The notes below the pieces were generated by a model that saw nothing but the letters and a program-made list of their open reading frames with translations, had not been told where the DNA came from and made no database searches. Of a DNA stretch of 64,000 nt, positions 62,801 through 64,000 are shown one piece after another. Numbering within the stretch: the first letter of the stretch is position 1; every line of letters begins with the position of its first letter. Position numbers and translations under genes: made by a program. Source of the DNA: Rhodospirillaceae bacterium (GTDB lineage Bacteria; Pseudomonadota; Alphaproteobacteria; Reyranellales; Reyranellaceae); assembly GCA_009772935.1 (NCBI GenBank), contig WOUR01000006.1, positions 62,001 through 126,000 of the forward strand, given 5' to 3'.

Positions 62801-63899
62801 GCCTTGGGCCTCAGAGCTTCTGGCGCGGGCCGCGCGTGAGCACTGGGGTGACCACGCCATGCTCACGATCCTGCGCGCACTGCCGGTCACGCGATGGACC
62901 TGGGATCAGGCGCATCTCGCAGGACCCATCGTGGAAGACCTTTACTGGAAGCGCGCAGCAACGCTGTGGATGGAAGGCACCACCGACGACATCGTCTTCA
63001 TGGCCAACAAGCTCATCGAGGTAGGCCGCGCACGACCGGCGCTTCACTTTGTCGGCCATCACTTGTCCAAAGGGCTACCGAGCGAGCTGCTCGTCAGGGT
63101 CCTTCATGAGGCGGTCCAACAGCCTTGGGACAAGAGTCAGGACGATCACAATGAACCGACGATGTTTCAGCACTATGTCGCGGAGATTTTGCAGCGTCTG
63201 GATGACGCCGGCATATCCGACGACGAGCTGCTGCGACTGGAATGGACCTATCTCCCGCTGTTGGAGTATTCGCAGCGGCCGGCAAAGGTTCTGATCAAGG
63301 CATTGGCAGAGCGCCCGTCGTTTTTCATCGAAGTCCTAAGTGCGCTCTATAGGCCAAGTGAAGAGAGCGGAGTGGTTGAGCCACCGCCTGATGACCCCGA
63401 ACGAGCGCATGCCGTGGCCTCACAGGCGTTCAGCCTGCTACGCCTCTGGGACCAGGTGCCCGGCACCACGCCAGATGGGCCTATCGATGGCGCCAAGCTT
63501 GAGGCTTGGATCAGGGAGGCTCGCATTCTTGCGGCGAAGATTGGCCGGGCGGACATTGCTGACCAGAAAATTGGCGAGGCTCTTTCGGCATCACCCGTCG
63601 ATGCAGACGGTATCTGGCCAGCGGTACCCGTGCGTGAGGCCATTGAGATCACACGAAGCAAGGATCTCGAAAGTGGATTTGCGATTGGCCTCTATAATCG
63701 TCGTGGAATGACAAGCCGTTCTCCCGGAGAAGGCGGTGAGCAGGAGCGCGCTCTTGTTAGCCGCTATCGTGCCTACTCAAAGGCAACGGCATTGGAATGG
63801 CCGCGTACTTCGGCGGTCCTAGACCGCATCGCCCGAAGCTATGAGGAAGATGCTCGTCGGCACGACGAAGATGCTGCGCGCGAAGACTGGCGTGACTAG
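59820..63899 (+). CDS. Large XRE-HTH protein with restriction-endonuclease-like domain and helical repeats
   Basis: A 1,359-residue protein. An XRE HTH (LSPKQIRAARALLAWSQQEMA, residues 18-75, with DFERGHRTPV) is followed by a nuclease-like segment, residues 120-262. That segment has AGWDG (Asp154), GWEIG (Glu174) and KASADYDKR, then STFVFVTPRQW and WRDVRAYDGNDLVHW. The remaining 1,000 residues look like helical solenoid repeats. No Walker A loop was found, so it is not an ordinary STAND ATPase. Start could be 59820 or 59841. The architecture suggests a self-regulated defence sensor-effector, but this is inference. Confidence 0.75.
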   Translation: MSYRYYDMTVQPLSGTDLSPKQIRAARALLAWSQQEMAKKAGVATSTVADFERGHRTPVPNNAEAMRTALEGAGVRFLPGGAVIGPQVPPLAERNKSGVPIRWVNASDLAEWAQRRDGQATMPTLIAKLIRAAHGPSVNMRFPSDEAVQYAGWDGVTRSEQASRYVPDGVTGWEIGTQRQAIADKASADYDKRSRAPGELQPTESTFVFVTPRQWPKKEEWAQEKRASNLWRDVRAYDGNDLVHWIELYPAVGQWLATLLGKRPAGIRQLEEVWLEWSLATQWALTPDLILSDRDEDSVAVLQWLRSQASMLSLQGETADEVAAFFFATIGQLPADAAQHYLTRCVVATSAEAARGIAESLTPLIIVLLDPEPGLAQRLAQRGHHVLLTYGADTDQRGDYRRLSRPSRTGIEHALSASGISEPRARALARDSARSLAILRRLIPSAPGRLPQWAEGRPTRSLTAALLAGGWDESSQSDKEILARLGNVPYEQLVADLAPLASAIDSPLRKVGTAWKIASPPDAWLLLARHLSSADIERFEKAAIDVLGAHDPRYDVDPEERWMAATKGIRPQYTGHLRRGLGQVLIMMSLFGEHAQGASDVRAHAEFVVRRLLEGASRERWWSLSRDFRLLAEAAPHVFLNAIDESLHRNDQPIMSLFGADGGPFGGEHLSDLLWALESLAWSPQNLGRVSETLAKLDTLDPGGKYTNRPGNSLSKIFLLWLPQTHATLAERLRVLDHLRKTEPEAAWKLMLAILPSGHGIVIPSPQPRWRDYSQDSYETATYAVVGKGTEEVTSRLLQDVGASPERWKQLLDRISHLAPERELVLQKLAEIEPRLTNAEDRTRLWRTLRGVLNHHRQFRDAAWSLPAEQLDQIEGIYCKLEPWDAIERMAWLFQPSVDLPDPGIEGWRSAKANVPIARRRAAQDLLSQRGIDGVFELAHHLDLAGFLGATLTELELDPLTRDEILVRALRNDNPKERDLAHGLIYSTFAQTKEPWASELLARAAREHWGDHAMLTILRALPVTRWTWDQAHLAGPIVEDLYWKRAATLWMEGTTDDIVFMANKLIEVGRARPALHFVGHHLSKGLPSELLVRVLHEAVQQPWDKSQDDHNEPTMFQHYVAEILQRLDDAGISDDELLRLEWTYLPLLEYSQRPAKVLIKALAERPSFFIEVLSALYRPSEESGVVEPPPDDPERAHAVASQAFSLLRLWDQVPGTTPDGPIDGAKLEAWIREARILAAKIGRADIADQKIGEALSASPVDADGIWPAVPVREAIEITRSKDLESGFAIGLYNRRGMTSRSPGEGGEQERALVSRYRAYSKATALEWPRTSAVLDRIARSYEEDARRHDEDAAREDWRD

Positions 63900-63923
63900 A
63901 CCGGACGTGGTCAATGCTGCGCG

Positions 63924-64000
63924 CTAGATCCAGCGACGCCTTGGCTTGCCCCAGTTTGACCAGAGATCAACGGCGGCGGCCAGGAACATCTCGCAATCTG
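63924..64000 (-). CDS. 3' end of a gene entering from the right (partial)
   Basis: Reading leftward from the edge, an open frame gives DCEMFLAAAVDLWSNWGKPR and ends RRRWI before a TAG at 63924-63926. The composition is protein-like, with Trp and charged residues, but only about 25 residues are visible and no family can be named. It would converge on the large HTH gene. Confidence 0.4.
   Translation of the reverse strand, partial: DCEMFLAAAVDLWSNWGKPRRRWI

Noticed and set aside
53000-64000. Search for the right attachment site of the island
   Set aside because: No second copy of the tRNA-Thr 3' end was found by eye; it probably lies outside the window.

Overview
The window looks like chromosomal DNA from a GC-rich alphaproteobacterium. 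This rests on the mostly high-GC codon use, the ribF–ileS–lspA–DUF3035–M16–M16 gene order, many Bug-type tripartite-tricarboxylate binding proteins, a MaoC/aminoglycoside-phosphotransferase-like/DUF6285 set, and four-base ATGA overlaps between neighbouring genes. Something close to Reyranellaceae, Rhodospirillales or Hyphomicrobiales is likely, but the genus is an inference. No rRNA, CRISPR array or prophage structural gene was seen.

Positions 1–13,000 hold mixed housekeeping and catabolic genes: a yybP-ykoY-type Mn2+ riboswitch ahead of a TMEM165/GDT1-family exporter, a CobW-type GTPase, a CHAD protein, tRNA-Gln, two SGNH hydrolases, an epoxide-hydrolase-like enzyme, two LysR regulators and two hot-dog thioesterases. 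Positions 13,000–17,850 carry a Bug protein, a D-threonine-aldolase-like PLP enzyme, an ArsR regulator and genes of acyl-CoA-type metabolism. Positions 17,860–29,680 form a long forward core run: ribF, ileS, lspA, a DUF3035 lipoprotein, an active/inactive M16 peptidase pair, pgi and mutL. One M16 gene appears to start at CTG.

Positions 29,670–44,770 are mainly reverse-strand core genes (MATE exporter, rsmD, an RluB-type pseudouridine synthase, queG, queF) with forward tadA, a ferredoxin reductase, a peptide-binding protein and an FMN riboswitch controlling a lone ribH. Positions 44,971–51,306 are bracketed by two arrays of degenerate 9-bp repeats and encode exported proteins: a 1,344-residue autotransporter whose passenger begins with a pepsin-like double-DTG aspartic protease, a trypsin-like protease and an orphan secreted protein.

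From tRNA-Thr at 52,916 to the right edge lies a genomic island of visibly lower and more mixed GC. It has a P4-type integrase and excisionase-like gene, a scrambled 900-bp stretch (tRNA-like fragments, an 11-bp hairpin, a 36-bp piece of abiEii), then a same-strand trio (Cap15-like 2TM beta-barrel effector, PD-(D/E)XK-like protein, DUF4238 protein), an AbiEi/AbiEii pair, and a 1,359-residue HTH plus nuclease-like protein with an operator-like palindrome at its start. This is the best candidate for a poorly described antiphage system. No second attachment site was found, so the island probably continues beyond the window.
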